Source of the DNA: Arenimonas daejeonensis
Lineage (GTDB): Bacteria; Pseudomonadota; Gammaproteobacteria; Xanthomonadales; Xanthomonadaceae
NCBI RefSeq assembly: GCF_007993735.1
Contig: NZ_CP042453.1
Location: forward strand, 124,001-188,000
Direction: 5' to 3'
Length of the DNA stretch: 64,000 nucleotides
Each line of letters starts with the position of its first letter. The first letter of the stretch is position 1. Below, piece by piece: positions 8,917 to 17,627 of the stretch. Below the pieces are notes generated by a model. The model had not been told where the DNA came from and searched no databases. It worked only from the letters and a program-made list of their open reading frames with translations. Made by a program: the position numbers and the translations under genes.

Positions 8917-9357
8917 TTAAGCCTTGAAGTCCAGAGCCTGCGGCTGCTGGGCGGAATGCGGATGCTCCGAGCCCTTGTAGACCTTGAGCTTGCGGAACAT
9001 GGCGCGGCCGAGCGGATTCTTGGGCAGCATGCCCTTGACGCCGGTTTCGATCACGCGCTCCGGATGGGCGTCCAGCGCCTGGCCGAGCGACTCGGTCTTC
9101 AGGTTGCCGACGTAGCCGGTGAAGCGGTGGTACTTCTTGTCCTGCAGCTTGTTGCCGGTGACGTGGATCTTCTCGGCATTGATCACGACGATGTAATCGC
9201 CGGTATCGACGTGCGGGGTGTAGACAGGCTTGTGCTTGCCGCGCAGACGGCGCGCGAGTTCCGAGCACAGGCGACCAAGCGTCTTGCCGCTGGCATCGAC
9301 CACATACCAGTCCTGCTTGACGGTCTCCGGCTTGGCGCTGACGGTCATGGACTTCAT
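8917..9357 (-). CDS. rplM: 50S ribosomal protein L13 (uL13)
   Basis: Ribosomal protein uL13 (146 residues). Recognised from [22 protein letters not shown], the [25 protein letters not shown] core, and [31 protein letters not shown] near the C-terminus. The start is placed at the ATG at 9357 ([11 protein letters not shown]), which has TGGAGC a suitable distance upstream; an ATG three codons later is also possible. The upstream in-frame extension to 9468 covers the promoter region and is not part of the protein. Co-transcribed with rpsI. Confidence 0.96.
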   Translation of the reverse strand: MKSMTVSAKPETVKQDWYVVDASGKTLGRLCSELARRLRGKHKPVYTPHVDTGDYIVVINAEKIHVTGNKLQDKKYHRFTGYVGNLKTESLGQALDAHPERVIETGVKGMLPKNPLGRAMFRKLKVYKGSEHPHSAQQPQALDFKA

Positions 9358-9455
9358 GACGGCTCCAATAAGAATTCGGGGTTGAAAGAAGCGGAATGAT
9401 AACGGCCCTTTCCGGCCCGTGCAAGCCCGGATTAACGCCGTGTTAGCATCCGGGC

Positions 9456-10615
9456 ATGCCCGCAGCACCGGTCCAGGCCCCCAGCGCCGCGCCAGATGCG
9501 CCCGCCGCCCACGGCCTGGCGGCCCTCGCCGACCGCTGCGTCCAGTGCGGGCTGTGCCTGCCGCATTGTCCCACCTACCGCCTGGACCGCACCGAGGCCG
9601 AATCGCCCCGGGGCCGCATCGCCTATATCAAGGCGGTGGCCGAGGGCCGGCTGGCGCCGGGGCCGGTCGGCGATCGGCATCTGGACCATTGCCTGGGCTG
9701 CCGGCGCTGCGAGCCGGTCTGCCCGGCAGGTGTGTCGTATGGCGAACTGCTGGTCGGCGCACGCGCCGCCCAGGCCCAGCGTCAGCCCGGCCCCTGGAAA
9801 CAACGCTGGGCCGGCTCCCTGCTGGCCCGGCCCCACTGGCTGGGAGCCCTGCTGGCCCTGTATCGCACCTTCGGCCGCCTGCTGCCTGCGGCCTGGCGTC
9901 CGCCCCTGCCCCGCCCCCGGCCCGGGTCACGCTGCCCGCCCCCTCCAACGCCGTGGAATCAGTCGCGCTGTTTTCAGGCTGCATCGCCGACACCTATGAA
10001 TCAGGCAGCCGCGCCGCCCTGGCCCGGCTGCTGGCGGCCGCGGGACTGCGGGTCGTTCAGCCCACCGGCCAGACCTGCTGCGGTGCCGCGGCGGCACATG
10101 CCGGCGATGCCTCCACCGCGACCCGGCTGGCCACCGTCAATCGTGCCGCCTTCGCCGGGCAGGCCCGCGTGCTCTGCCTCGCCAGCGGTTGCCAGGACAC
10201 GCTGGCGCGCAGCCTGGCCGGTGGCCCGGCGGTCGAGGATGCGCTGGCGACGTTGGACCGGGTAGCCGGGCAACTGCATTTCAGGGCCGCCAACCGTCGG
10301 GTCGCCCTGCACCTGCCCTGCACCCAGCGCAGCGTGGTCCGCAGCGAGGTCGCGCTGCGCCGCCTGCTGGCGCGCATTCCCGGCCTGGACCTGGTGGAAC
10401 TGCCCGACACCGGCTGCTGCGGCGCCGCGGGCCTGCACCAGCTGGCCGAACCGGCACGCGCCGCGGCCCTGCGCCAGCCGCTGCTGGACGCGCTGGCCGC
10501 CAGCGGCGCGACCGAACTGCTGTCGGCCAACATCGGCTGCCGCCTGCACCTGGCCGACGGCACTACAATCCCGGTCCGGCACCCGATCGACTTCCTGGCC
10601 GAACACCTGGCATGA
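9456..10615 (+). CDS. GlcF-like (Fe-S)-binding CCG-domain oxidoreductase subunit (one frameshift near 9905-9925)
   Basis: An iron-sulfur electron-transfer protein related to the glycolate oxidase GlcF / heterodisulfide reductase D group (about 386 residues after repair). The N-terminus holds two 4Fe-4S motifs ([14 protein letters not shown] and [14 protein letters not shown]). The C-terminal half holds two CCG-type cysteine motifs ([12 protein letters not shown] and [12 protein letters not shown]) plus a Cys-containing PCTQRSV segment. A single-base deletion in the C/G-rich run near 9905-9925 separates the halves; the frame resumes at [21 protein letters not shown]. Which flavoprotein or dehydrogenase it partners is not shown here; no GlcD/E gene is in the window. 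Its stop overlaps the coq7 ATG (ATGA), so the two are translationally coupled. Confidence 0.82.
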
Positions 10616-11256
10616 GCACGCCCCGCCACTACAGCCCACTCGACCGCTTGCTGATCGAAGCCCAGCACGCCCTCGGCACCAGCCTGGGCCCGGCCCGCGC
10701 AGAGCGCGACAACCCGGCCGGCGAGCTGCGCGACCCCGCCCTCGACGACAGCGACCGGCGCCATGCCGCCGGCCTGATGCGCATCAACCACACCGGCGAG
10801 GTCTGTGCGCAGGCGCTGTACGTCGGCCAGGCCGCCGTGGCCCGCGACGCCACCACCCGCGCCCAGCTCGAACACGCCGCCCAGGAGGAAACCGACCACC
10901 TGGCCTGGTGCGCCGAACGCCTGCAGGAACTCGGCAGCCGCCCCAGCCTGTTCAACCCGCTGTTCTACGCCGGCAGTTACGCCATCGGCCTGGCCGCCGG
11001 CCTGCGCGGCGACGGCTGGAACCTGGGTTTCGTGGTCGAGACCGAACGCCAGGTCGAGGCCCACCTGGACGAGCACCTGGGAAACCTGCCCGCCGGCGAT
11101 CAACGCAGCCGCGCGATCATCCGCACCATGAAGGCCGACGAGGCCCGCCATGCCGACAACGCCGAACTGGCCGGCGCCCGCGTGCTGCCCCAGCCCATTC
11201 CGCGGCTGATGGCACTGAGCTCGAAACTGATGAAGCTCGTCGCCTACCGCCTCTAG
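10612..11256 (+). CDS. coq7: demethoxyubiquinone hydroxylase Coq7
   Basis: Diiron hydroxylase of ubiquinone biosynthesis (UbiF-replacing type), acting at the inner membrane. It has 214 residues. The two ExxH-type iron motifs are visible: [18 protein letters not shown] with the first Glu, [10 protein letters not shown], the central [11 protein letters not shown] and [13 protein letters not shown] hydrophobic hairpin ([19 protein letters not shown]) fits interfacial membrane binding. The ATG at 10612 overlaps the stop of the preceding Fe-S gene. The frame is intact. Confidence 0.95.
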   Translation: MSTPRHYSPLDRLLIEAQHALGTSLGPARAERDNPAGELRDPALDDSDRRHAAGLMRINHTGEVCAQALYVGQAAVARDATTRAQLEHAAQEETDHLAWCAERLQELGSRPSLFNPLFYAGSYAIGLAAGLRGDGWNLGFVVETERQVEAHLDEHLGNLPAGDQRSRAIIRTMKADEARHADNAELAGARVLPQPIPRLMALSSKLMKLVAYRL

Positions 11257-11269
11257 TGCGGGACCGGAC

Positions 11270-11588
11270 TTAAGGCGAGGTGAGTTTGAGGCCGATGATG
11301 CCGGCCAGGATCAGGGCCACGCAGGCCAGGCGCGGCCAGGCCGCCGATTCGCCGAACAGCACGATGCCCTGGGATCGCCGTGCCGACCGCGCCGATGCCG
11401 ACCCAGACTGCGTAACCGGTGCCGATCGGGATTTCCTTCAACGCCAGCGCCAGGCACCACATGCTTGCCGCCATCGCCACCACCGTGACGGTGCTGGCCA
11501 ACGGCCGGGTGAACCCTTCGGTGTACTTGAGGCCGATGGCCCAGACGATCTCGAGCACGCCGGCGACCGCCAGGTAGATCCATGCCAT
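11270..11588 (-). CDS. sugE: SugE-type small multidrug resistance protein (one frameshift near 11370)
   Basis: A four-helix SMR-family inner-membrane transporter; SugE/Gdx members export guanidinium and some quaternary ammonium compounds. The first half is clear: [29 protein letters not shown] with the essential membrane Glu at position 13, then [28 protein letters not shown]. An extra base in CCCTGGG (plus-strand 11367-11373) shifts the frame. The repaired C-terminus reads [32 protein letters not shown] and stops at 11270-11272, about 105 residues in total and the usual SMR length. Confidence 0.85.
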
Positions 11589-11616
11589 GTCCCTTCTCCT
11601 TCTCTTTTCACAGCCC

Positions 11617-11655
11617 TGAAAACAAGGACGGCCCGGAGCCTGCGCTCCGGACCGT
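11617..11655 (-). terminator. probable rho-independent terminator downstream of speD
   Basis: On the minus strand a 12-bp stem (ACGGTCCGGAGC / GCTCCGGGCCGT, one G-U pair) with a 4-nt loop at 11628-11655 is followed by CCTTGTTTTC. It lies 58 bp past the speD stop codon. Confidence 0.7.
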
Positions 11656-11712
11656 CGTCGGTCCTGCCATGCCGGGAACGGTCCCGGCCGCGGGTCGTCC
11701 CGCGGGCTCTCG

Positions 11713-12507
11713 TCAGTCGGCCAGGTTGTGGCCGTTGAACAGCTCCACGATCTCGCGCTTGAGCTGGTTCTCGATGCGCATGCGGTCCTTGAAGCCGAGG
11801 TTCTTGGCCTTCTCCTCGAACAGGTAGGTGTCGAGGTCGAATTCCTTGAGGTGCATCTTCGTGTGGAACAGGTTCTCCTGGTACACGTTGACGTCGATCA
11901 TCTCGTACTTGCTCTTGATCGGCTTGGACAGGAAGTCCTGGATCGAGTTGATCTTGTGGTCGATGTAGTGCTTCTTGCCCTTCACGTCGCGGGTGAAGCC
12001 GCGCACGCGGTAGTCCATCACCACGATGTCGGACTCGAAGCTCTCGATCAGGTAGTTCAGGGCCTTCAGCGGCGAGATGACGCCGCAGGTCGCCACGTCG
12101 ATGTCGGCGCGGAAGGTGGCGATGCCGTTGTGCGGGTGCGTTTCCGGATAGGTGTGCACGGTGATGTGCGACTTGTCCAGGTGCGCGACCACGGCGTCGG
12201 AGATCAGCTCCTTGCCGGCCGCCTTCTTGTCGATCACCGGCTCTTCCGAGATCAGGATGGTCACCGACGCACCCTGCGGGTCGTAGTCCTGGCGGGCCAC
12301 GTTCAGGATGTTGGCGCCGATGATCTCCGCCACGTCGGTCAGGATCTGGGTCAGGCGCTCGGCGTTGTAGGCCTCATCGATGTACTCGATGTAGCGCTGG
12401 CGCTGTTCCTCCGACACCGCGTAGCAGACGTCGTAGATGTTGAAGCTCAGGGCCTTGGTCAGGTTGTTGAAACCCTGGAGCCTGAGGCGAGGAAGCGGCT
12501 TGACCAC
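11713..12507 (-). CDS. speD: S-adenosylmethionine decarboxylase proenzyme
   Basis: Makes decarboxylated SAM for spermidine synthesis. The enzyme is an E. coli-type SpeD: 264 residues from the GTG start at 12507 ([15 protein letters not shown]), exactly the family length. Autocleavage is expected before the Ser of [14 protein letters not shown] to form the pyruvoyl group. The conserved [19 protein letters not shown] and [20 protein letters not shown] segments are present. The open frame extends upstream to 12624, but that part covers the divergent promoter region. It is divergent from clp, an arrangement seen in Xanthomonas relatives. Confidence 0.96.
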   Translation of the reverse strand: MVKPLPRLRLQGFNNLTKALSFNIYDVCYAVSEEQRQRYIEYIDEAYNAERLTQILTDVAEIIGANILNVARQDYDPQGASVTILISEEPVIDKKAAGKELISDAVVAHLDKSHITVHTYPETHPHNGIATFRADIDVATCGVISPLKALNYLIESFESDIVVMDYRVRGFTRDVKGKKHYIDHKINSIQDFLSKPIKSKYEMIDVNVYQENLFHTKMHLKEFDLDTYLFEEKAKNLGFKDRMRIENQLKREIVELFNGHNLAD

Positions 12508-12688
12508 GTGGGCTTTCCTGCGTGCGGAGGGGGTTGGAGCGAGGGGGCGCATTATCGGCCAAACCGACCCCGGGGAAACCTCCGCCCGCCAGGGCGGCCG
12601 CAGCATTGCCCGGGCCGCGTTCACAGCCTAAGCTGAACGCCTTTCCCGGGGCCGGGGCGTTGCCATGGCGCTGAACAGGAGTCCACCG

Positions 12689-13360
12689 ATGTCGATCCAG
12701 CCGCACAAGGTCGTCAACAGTCCGCTCGCGCCCGACGCGGCGACGCTGGGCCGCTTCCTCGACCATTGCCACCGGCGCCGCTACCCGTCCCGCACCGATG
12801 TCTTCCGTCCGGGCGCCCCGGCCACCTCGCTCTATTACGTGGTCAGCGGCTCGCTCAGCGTGGTCAGCGAGGAACCGGACGGCCGCGAACTGGTGCTGGG
12901 TTACATCAATGCCGGCGAGTTCATCGGCGAGATGGGCCTGTTCTTCGCCGCCGACCAGCGGGCGGTCGTGGTCCGCACCCGCAGCGCCTGCGAGCTGGCC
13001 GAGATCAACTACGACCGCCTGCACCAGTTGTTCGCCGGTCCACTGCAGTCCGAATGCCCGCGCATCCTGTATGCCATCGGCCTGCAGCTTTCCAAGCGCC
13101 TGCTCGACACCAGCCGCAAGGCCAGCCGCCTGGCCTTCCTGGACGTCAGCGGCCGCATCATCCGCACGCTCAACGACCTGTGCCAGGAACCGGACGCGCT
13201 GTCGCACCCGCAGGGCACCCAGATCCGGGTTTCGCGCCAGGAGCTGGCCCGCATCGTCGGCTGTTCGCGTGAAATGGCCGGCCGCGTGCTCAAGCAACTG
13301 CAGGAACAGGGTGTGCTGCACGCCCGCGGCAAGACCATCGTGGTGTACGGCACCCGCTGA
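12689..13360 (+). CDS. clp: Crp-like global regulator Clp
   Basis: CRP/FNR-family transcription factor of 223 residues. In Xanthomonas, Clp responds to cyclic-di-GMP rather than cAMP and controls virulence and extracellular enzyme genes; the family resemblance is clear, but the ligand is inferred. An N-terminal cyclic-nucleotide-binding barrel (LYYVVSGSLSVVSEEPDGRELVLGYINAGEFIGEMGLFF) is followed by the dimer helix and a winged helix-turn-helix (RVSRQELARIVGCSREMAGRVLKQLQEQGVL). The ATG at 12689 has AGGAG seven bases upstream and is preferred to the ATG at 12665. It is divergent from speD and 3 bp from a downstream acetyltransferase gene. Confidence 0.92.
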   Translation: MSIQPHKVVNSPLAPDAATLGRFLDHCHRRRYPSRTDVFRPGAPATSLYYVVSGSLSVVSEEPDGRELVLGYINAGEFIGEMGLFFAADQRAVVVRTRSACELAEINYDRLHQLFAGPLQSECPRILYAIGLQLSKRLLDTSRKASRLAFLDVSGRIIRTLNDLCQEPDALSHPQGTQIRVSRQELARIVGCSREMAGRVLKQLQEQGVLHARGKTIVVYGTR

Positions 13361-13363
13361 ACC

Positions 13364-13822
13364 ATGGCCTCGAGCACCGGTGGCGAATCGCTGCTGGTCC
13401 GCCCCGCGTCCGCGCAGGACGCGGCCGGTGTCGCCACCTTGCTGGGTGTCCTGGGTTACCCCTGCGATCGCGCCGAAGCCGCCGCCCGCCTGCGCGCCCT
13501 CGAAGAAGAACCCGACCAGCAGATCCTGGTCGCCGACCGCCACGGCTGCCTGGTCGGCCTGCTGGCGCTGGACCTGATGTTCTACCTGCCGCTGGGCGCC
13601 CGCACCTGCCGGATCACCGCACTGGTGGTGTCCGACAGTGAGCAGCGCCGCGGCGTCGGCCGCCTGCTGCTGCGCGAGGCCGAACTGCGCGCCCGCCAGG
13701 CCGGCGCCGCGCGCATCGAATTGACTTCAGCCACGCACCGTCATGAAGCCCACGAGTTCTACCGCGCCTGCGGCTTCGGCGAGAGCGCGCTGCGTTTCCT
13801 GAAGCGTCTCGGCGACGCCTGA
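13364..13822 (+). CDS. GNAT family N-acetyltransferase
   Basis: A 152-residue GCN5-related acetyltransferase, cytosolic, substrate unknown. The acetyl-CoA binding motif A is ITALVVSDSEQRRGVGRLLLREAELRARQAGA, with the R-R-G-V-G-R pyrophosphate loop, and motif B follows with EAHEFYRACGF. It starts 3 bp after the clp stop and is probably co-transcribed with it. The frame is intact. Confidence 0.9.
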   Translation: MASSTGGESLLVRPASAQDAAGVATLLGVLGYPCDRAEAAARLRALEEEPDQQILVADRHGCLVGLLALDLMFYLPLGARTCRITALVVSDSEQRRGVGRLLLREAELRARQAGAARIELTSATHRHEAHEFYRACGFGESALRFLKRLGDA

Positions 13823-13829
13823 TCCCCTG

Positions 13830-14495
13830 CTACAGGAGCGTTTCGTAGGCACCGCGCAGGCGGCGCTCGACCCGTTCGAGGCTGCGGGCGTCGGGGCGCA
13901 CCAGCACCGGGCGCGCCGTTTCGCACAACAGCGGCAGGTCGCGCGCGCTGTCGCTGTACACGGCAGCAAAGGGCGGGTGGATGTCCTGGCGCGCCAATGC
14001 CGCCAGCTTGCGTGGCCCGATCGTGTGTTCGACGCCGATCCAGCCGCCAAACGCGGGTTTCACGGTCGAACCCACCACCGGCACGTCCGGCTGCCCGAGG
14101 GCGCGCCAGAGGTCGCGCGCCAGCCGGGCCTCGGCGCCGGTGACGATCACCACCGGATCGCCGGCCGCCAGGTGCGCATGCAGCCGCGCCACCGCGGGCG
14201 CGATCAGCAGGCTGTCGCGGCGGGCGGCGCAGTCGCGCAGGAAATCCTCGCGCGCTTCGGCCAGGGCTTCGTCGGTGCGGCCGACCGTGGCCAGCCAGGT
14301 ATAGAAACTGGCCGGCAGCCAGGCGCTGCGCCACCAGGCGAAACCCGGCGCCAGCAGCGGGAAACTCAGGCCCGCCAACAGCCGGCGCAGCGGATGGCTG
14401 CGCAGCAGGCCACGCAGCCAGGCGGCGGCGCAGTCGCCGCGCACGAGCGTGCCGTCGAAGTCGAACAGCACGGCGGCGGCGGGTCTTGCGCTCAC
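13830..14495 (-). CDS. HAD-superfamily (IB-type) phosphatase
   Basis: A 221-residue haloacid dehalogenase-like hydrolase. Motif I is [13 protein letters not shown] with the nucleophilic Asp, motif II is VIVTGAE, and motif III/IV is [15 protein letters not shown]. The insert between motifs I and II contains a hydrophobic [17 protein letters not shown] stretch, as in members that act on phosphoserine or on lipid phosphates; the substrate cannot be assigned. The GTG start overlaps the trpC stop (GTGA), so it is the last gene of the trpGDC operon. Confidence 0.82.
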   Translation of the reverse strand: MSARPAAAVLFDFDGTLVRGDCAAAWLRGLLRSHPLRRLLAGLSFPLLAPGFAWWRSAWLPASFYTWLATVGRTDEALAEAREDFLRDCAARRDSLLIAPAVARLHAHLAAGDPVVIVTGAEARLARDLWRALGQPDVPVVGSTVKPAFGGWIGVEHTIGPRKLAALARQDIHPPFAAVYSDSARDLPLLCETARPVLVRPDARSLERVERRLRGAYETLL

Positions 14496-15280
14496 GAGAA
14501 CAGGCGCGCCAGTTCGGCGCCGGGGTCCGGCGCGCGCATGAAGGTTTCGCCGACCAGGAAGGCATGCACGTCGTTCGCGCGCATCAGGGCCACGTCCGCC
14601 GGCGTGGCGATGCCGCTTTCGGTCACCAGTATCCGGTCGCGCGGCACGGCGGCGCGCAGGTCCAGCGTGTTCTGCAGCGACACCTCGAAGCTGCGCAGGC
14701 TGCGGTTGTTGATGCCAATGAGAGGCACGCCAACCTGCAGCGCGCGCTCAAGTTCGTCGATGTCATGGACCTCCACGAGCACATCCATCCCAAGGTCCAT
14801 GGCCAGGTGGGAAAGCTCCGCCAACGCCGCATCCCCCAGCGCCGCCACGATCAGCAGGATGCAGTCGGCGCCCAGCGCTCGCGCTTCGTAAACCTGGTAA
14901 GCGTCGATGGTGAAGTCCTTGCGCAGCACCGGCAGCGCGCAGGCGTCGCGCGCCTGCACCAGGTAGTCATCGGCGCCCTGGAAAAAATCGACGTCCGTGA
15001 GCACCGACAGGCAGGCGGCACCGCCGCGTGCATAGTTGGCGGCGATCTGCGCGGGATGGAAGTCGGGCCGGATCACGCCCTTGCTCGGGCTGGCCTTCTT
15101 CACCTCGGCGATCACCGCCGGCAGGCCGGCAGCGATCTTCGCCTGCAGCGCCGCGGCGAAGCCGCGCGTCGGCGCCAGGCCCTCGCAGCGCGCGGACAGT
15201 TCGCGCAGCGATACCCGCGCCGAACGTTCGCTGATTTCTTCGGCCTTTCGGCGCAGTATGGTCTGAAGGATGTCGCTCAT
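14492..15280 (-). CDS. trpC: indole-3-glycerol phosphate synthase
   Basis: Monofunctional TrpC (262 residues), which cyclises CdRP to indoleglycerol phosphate in tryptophan synthesis. It starts [16 protein letters not shown] at 15280. The catalytic Lys/Glu motifs are present: [50 protein letters not shown] and ILVTESGI. It ends in a GTGA overlap with the HAD phosphatase. A REP-like palindrome pair separates it from the upstream gene in the same direction. The frame is intact. Confidence 0.96.
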   Translation of the reverse strand: MSDILQTILRRKAEEISERSARVSLRELSARCEGLAPTRGFAAALQAKIAAGLPAVIAEVKKASPSKGVIRPDFHPAQIAANYARGGAACLSVLTDVDFFQGADDYLVQARDACALPVLRKDFTIDAYQVYEARALGADCILLIVAALGDAALAELSHLAMDLGMDVLVEVHDIDELERALQVGVPLIGINNRSLRSFEVSLQNTLDLRAAVPRDRILVTESGIATPADVALMRANDVHAFLVGETFMRAPDPGAELARLFS

Positions 15281-15324
15281 CTGGATCCTTTCGTTGCGCC
15301 GGCATTCTAGCCAGTTCTGCCCTT

Positions 15325-15420
15325 CCCCCTCCCCTGCCTGCAGGGGGAGGGCCGGGGTGGGGTGAGTGCTTGCTCCGAAGTTCCACCCCTCCCAACCTCC
15401 CCCTGCAAGCAGGGGAGGAG
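15325..15420. repeat. pair of inverted REP-like palindromes upstream of trpC
   Basis: Two copies of a GC-rich palindromic element (CCTCCCC-TGC-GCAGGGGGAGG followed by GGGGTGGGG) lie at about 15325-15364 and, in opposite orientation, 15383-15420. The same consensus recurs at 57537-57574 and 59856-59893. Such inverted pairs resemble BIME-type arrangements of REP elements. Confidence 0.75.
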
Positions 15421-15426
15421 CAAGGG

Positions 15427-15756
15427 CTACGGGCCGCCGTAGGCGCGCTCGACTTTGGCGACGCGCAGTTCGAAGTGTTCGTACCAATCGGTGCGCCCAC
15501 GCTCGCGCGCCAGCGTGTGTTCTGCATTGCGGCGCCAGGCCTGGATCGCGGCTTCGCTTTCCCAATAGCTCACTGTGATGCCCAGCCCGCTGGCATCGCG
15601 CACGCTCTCGACGCCGAGATAGCCGGGCTGCTGCGCCGCCAGCTCGACCATGCGGTCGGCGGTGGCACCGTAGCCGTGGTCGCCGTCGCTGCGCTGGTTG
15701 GTGAAGATCACCGCGTAATACGGCGGCTTTGGCGTGCTGGCGAAACCGTTGCCCAT
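15427..15756 (-). CDS. antibiotic biosynthesis monooxygenase-like (ABM) domain protein
   Basis: A 109-residue dimeric alpha/beta ferredoxin-like protein of the ABM group. Recognisable parts are [42 protein letters not shown] and the following [21 protein letters not shown]. Family members include small monooxygenases and many proteins without known function; no function is assigned here. It sits inside the trp operon, 6 bp after trpD and 146 bp before trpC, an odd passenger in tryptophan synthesis. Confidence 0.85.
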   Translation of the reverse strand: MGNGFASTPKPPYYAVIFTNQRSDGDHGYGATADRMVELAAQQPGYLGVESVRDASGLGITVSYWESEAAIQAWRRNAEHTLARERGRTDWYEHFELRVAKVERAYGGP

Positions 15757-15762
15757 GGTGTC

Positions 15763-16797
15763 CTACTTGCCGGCGAGCCGGCGGGTGGTGGCGACGAACT
15801 GATCAAGTTTGGCGCGGGCCTGGCCGTTGGTGATCACCTTGCGCGCCTGCTCGATGCCATCGGCAATCGACACCGCGCGGCCGGCGGCGTACAGCGCGGC
15901 GCCGGCATTGAGCGCGACGATCTCGCGCGGCAGGCCGTCCTTGCCGTCCAGCGCTTCCTTCAGCAGCACCATCGATTCGGCGGAGTTCTCGACCCGCAGG
16001 TTGCGGCTGGCGGCCATCGAGATGCCGAAATCCTCGGGGTGGATCTCGTACTCGACCACGTCGTCGCCGCGCAGCTCGCCGACCATGGTGGCGCCGCCCA
16101 GCGAGATCTCGTCCATGCCGTCGCGGCCCCAGACCACCAGCGCGCGCTTGGCGCCCAGCTTGCGCAGTACGCGCACCTGGATGCCGACCAGGTCGGGATG
16201 GAACACGCCCATCAGGATGTTGGGCGCGCCGGCCGGGTTGGTCAGCGGGCCCAGGATGTTGAAGATGGTGCGCACGCCCAGTTCCTTGCGCACCGGTGCG
16301 ACGTTCTTCATCGCCGGGTGGTGGATGGGCGCGAACATGAAGCCCATGCCGGTCTCGGCGATGCAGGCCGACACCTGTTCGGGCTGCAGCTCGATCACCG
16401 CGCCCAGGGCCTCGAGCACGTCGGCGCTGCCGGACTTGGACGAGACGCTGCGATTGCCATGTTTGGCGACCTTGGCGCCGGCCGCCGCCACCACGAACAT
16501 GCTGGCGGTGGAAATGTTGAAGGTGTGCGCGCCATCGCCGCCGGTGCCGACGATGTCGACGAAGTTGTGGGCGTCGGGCACGACCACCTTGGCCGCGAAC
16601 TCGCGCATCACCCGCGCCGCGCCGGCGATCTCGCCCACGGTCTCCTTCTTGACCCGCAGGCCTGAGAGGATGGCGGCGGTGAGCACCGGCGAGACTTCGC
16701 CGCGCATCACCTGGCGCATCAGCTCCACCATCTCGTCGTGGAAGATCTCGCGGTTCTCGATGATGCGCTGCAGCGCATCCTGCGGAGTAATGGGCAT
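15763..16797 (-). CDS. trpD: anthranilate phosphoribosyltransferase
   Basis: Transfers phosphoribosyl from PRPP to anthranilate, the second step of the tryptophan branch. It has 344 residues, the usual length, starting at the ATG at 16797. The PRPP-binding motifs are [18 protein letters not shown] and [22 protein letters not shown]; the anthranilate-site [14 protein letters not shown] is also clear. It lies 23 bp after trpG and is followed after 6 bp by the ABM protein. The frame is intact. Confidence 0.97.
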   Translation of the reverse strand: MPITPQDALQRIIENREIFHDEMVELMRQVMRGEVSPVLTAAILSGLRVKKETVGEIAGAARVMREFAAKVVVPDAHNFVDIVGTGGDGAHTFNISTASMFVVAAAGAKVAKHGNRSVSSKSGSADVLEALGAVIELQPEQVSACIAETGMGFMFAPIHHPAMKNVAPVRKELGVRTIFNILGPLTNPAGAPNILMGVFHPDLVGIQVRVLRKLGAKRALVVWGRDGMDEISLGGATMVGELRGDDVVEYEIHPEDFGISMAASRNLRVENSAESMVLLKEALDGKDGLPREIVALNAGAALYAAGRAVSIADGIEQARKVITNGQARAKLDQFVATTRRLAGK

Positions 16798-16804
16798 CGG
16801 CTCA

Positions 16805-16832
16805 GCCTGTGGGAGGGGTTTCAACCCCGACC
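16805..16832. repeat. REP-like element spanning the trpG stop codon
   Basis: The stretch CCTGTGGGAGGGGTTTCAAC followed by CCCGACC has the architecture of the common REP consensus (TGTGGGAGCGGCTTCAGCCGCGA): GGGGTT pairs with AACCCC across a short loop. It lies in the trpG-trpD spacer and contains the trpG TGA (16821-16823 on the plus strand as TCA). Confidence 0.6.
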
Positions 16833-17408
16833 TGTCTGGAGGAAATTGCGCAGCAGGTCGTGCCCGTGCTGCGTCAGGATCGATTCGGGATGGAACTGCA
16901 CGCCTTCGACCGCCAGGGTCTTGTGGCGCAGCCCCATGATCTCGTCCAGGGACCCGTCCGGGTTCTCGGTCCAGGCGGTCACCTCCAGGCAGTCGGGCAG
17001 CGTGTCCCTGCGCACCACCAGCGAGTGGTAGCGGGTGGCCTCGAAGCCGTCGGGCACGCCGGCGAACACACCTTTGCCGCCGTGGCGGATCGGCGAGGTC
17101 TTGCCGTGCATGATCGTGCGCGCCCGCACCACCTCGCCACCGAAGGCCTGCCCTATCGACTGGTGGCCCAGGCAGACGCCCAGGATCGGCACCGTGCCGG
17201 CAAGCCTCTCCAGCACCTGCAGCGACACGCCCGCCTCGTTCGGCGTGCAGGGCCCCGGGGAAATCACGATGCGGTCGGGCTTCAGCGCGGCGATCTGTTC
17301 GACCGTCATGGCGTCGTTGCGCACCACCCCAACTTCCTGCCCCAGCTCCCCGAAGTACTGCACGAGGTTGTAGGTGAAGCTGTCGTAGTTGTCGATCATC
17401 AACAGCAT
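16821..17408 (-). CDS. trpG: anthranilate synthase glutamine amidotransferase subunit
   Basis: Component II of anthranilate synthase (195 residues), supplying ammonia to TrpE. The class I amidotransferase triad is intact: Cys in [17 protein letters not shown], His and Glu in [16 protein letters not shown]. The oxyanion motif [12 protein letters not shown] is also present. The start is the ATG at 17408 ([19 protein letters not shown]). It opens the trpG-trpD-ABM-trpC-HAD operon. Its partner trpE is encoded on the same strand 14 kb away at 31794-33268. Confidence 0.96.
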   Translation of the reverse strand: MLLMIDNYDSFTYNLVQYFGELGQEVGVVRNDAMTVEQIAALKPDRIVISPGPCTPNEAGVSLQVLERLAGTVPILGVCLGHQSIGQAFGGEVVRARTIMHGKTSPIRHGGKGVFAGVPDGFEATRYHSLVVRRDTLPDCLEVTAWTENPDGSLDEIMGLRHKTLAVEGVQFHPESILTQHGHDLLRNFLQTGRG

Positions 17409-17627
17409 GGAAGCGCCCAAATGATTGATTGAAGTGACTTTTGCGGGTAAAAGCGGGGCGCCGCGTGCCGGCCCGCCCGGCCCGCGGCCGGTCCGGCAGC
17501 AGGCCCGCTAGCATAGCCGACGCCCATCGGCCGCCGGGCATCCGGACCATGTCCTGTCTTTCACGGAGAGTGCGTTAGGCTCTTGAAGGGGAAGGCCGGT
17601 CCGAAGCGCCCGGCCCAGAATGTCCGA

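Noticed and set aside
12374..13543. Long minus-strand open frames opposite clp and the GNAT gene
   Set aside because: Antisense shadow; the plus strand carries the conserved CRP-family and GNAT motifs.
15361..15578. Extension of the trpC frame upstream to 15565, giving a His/Pro-rich leader
   Set aside because: It runs through the REP-like palindromes and the end of the ABM gene; the conserved TrpC N-terminus starts at 15280.
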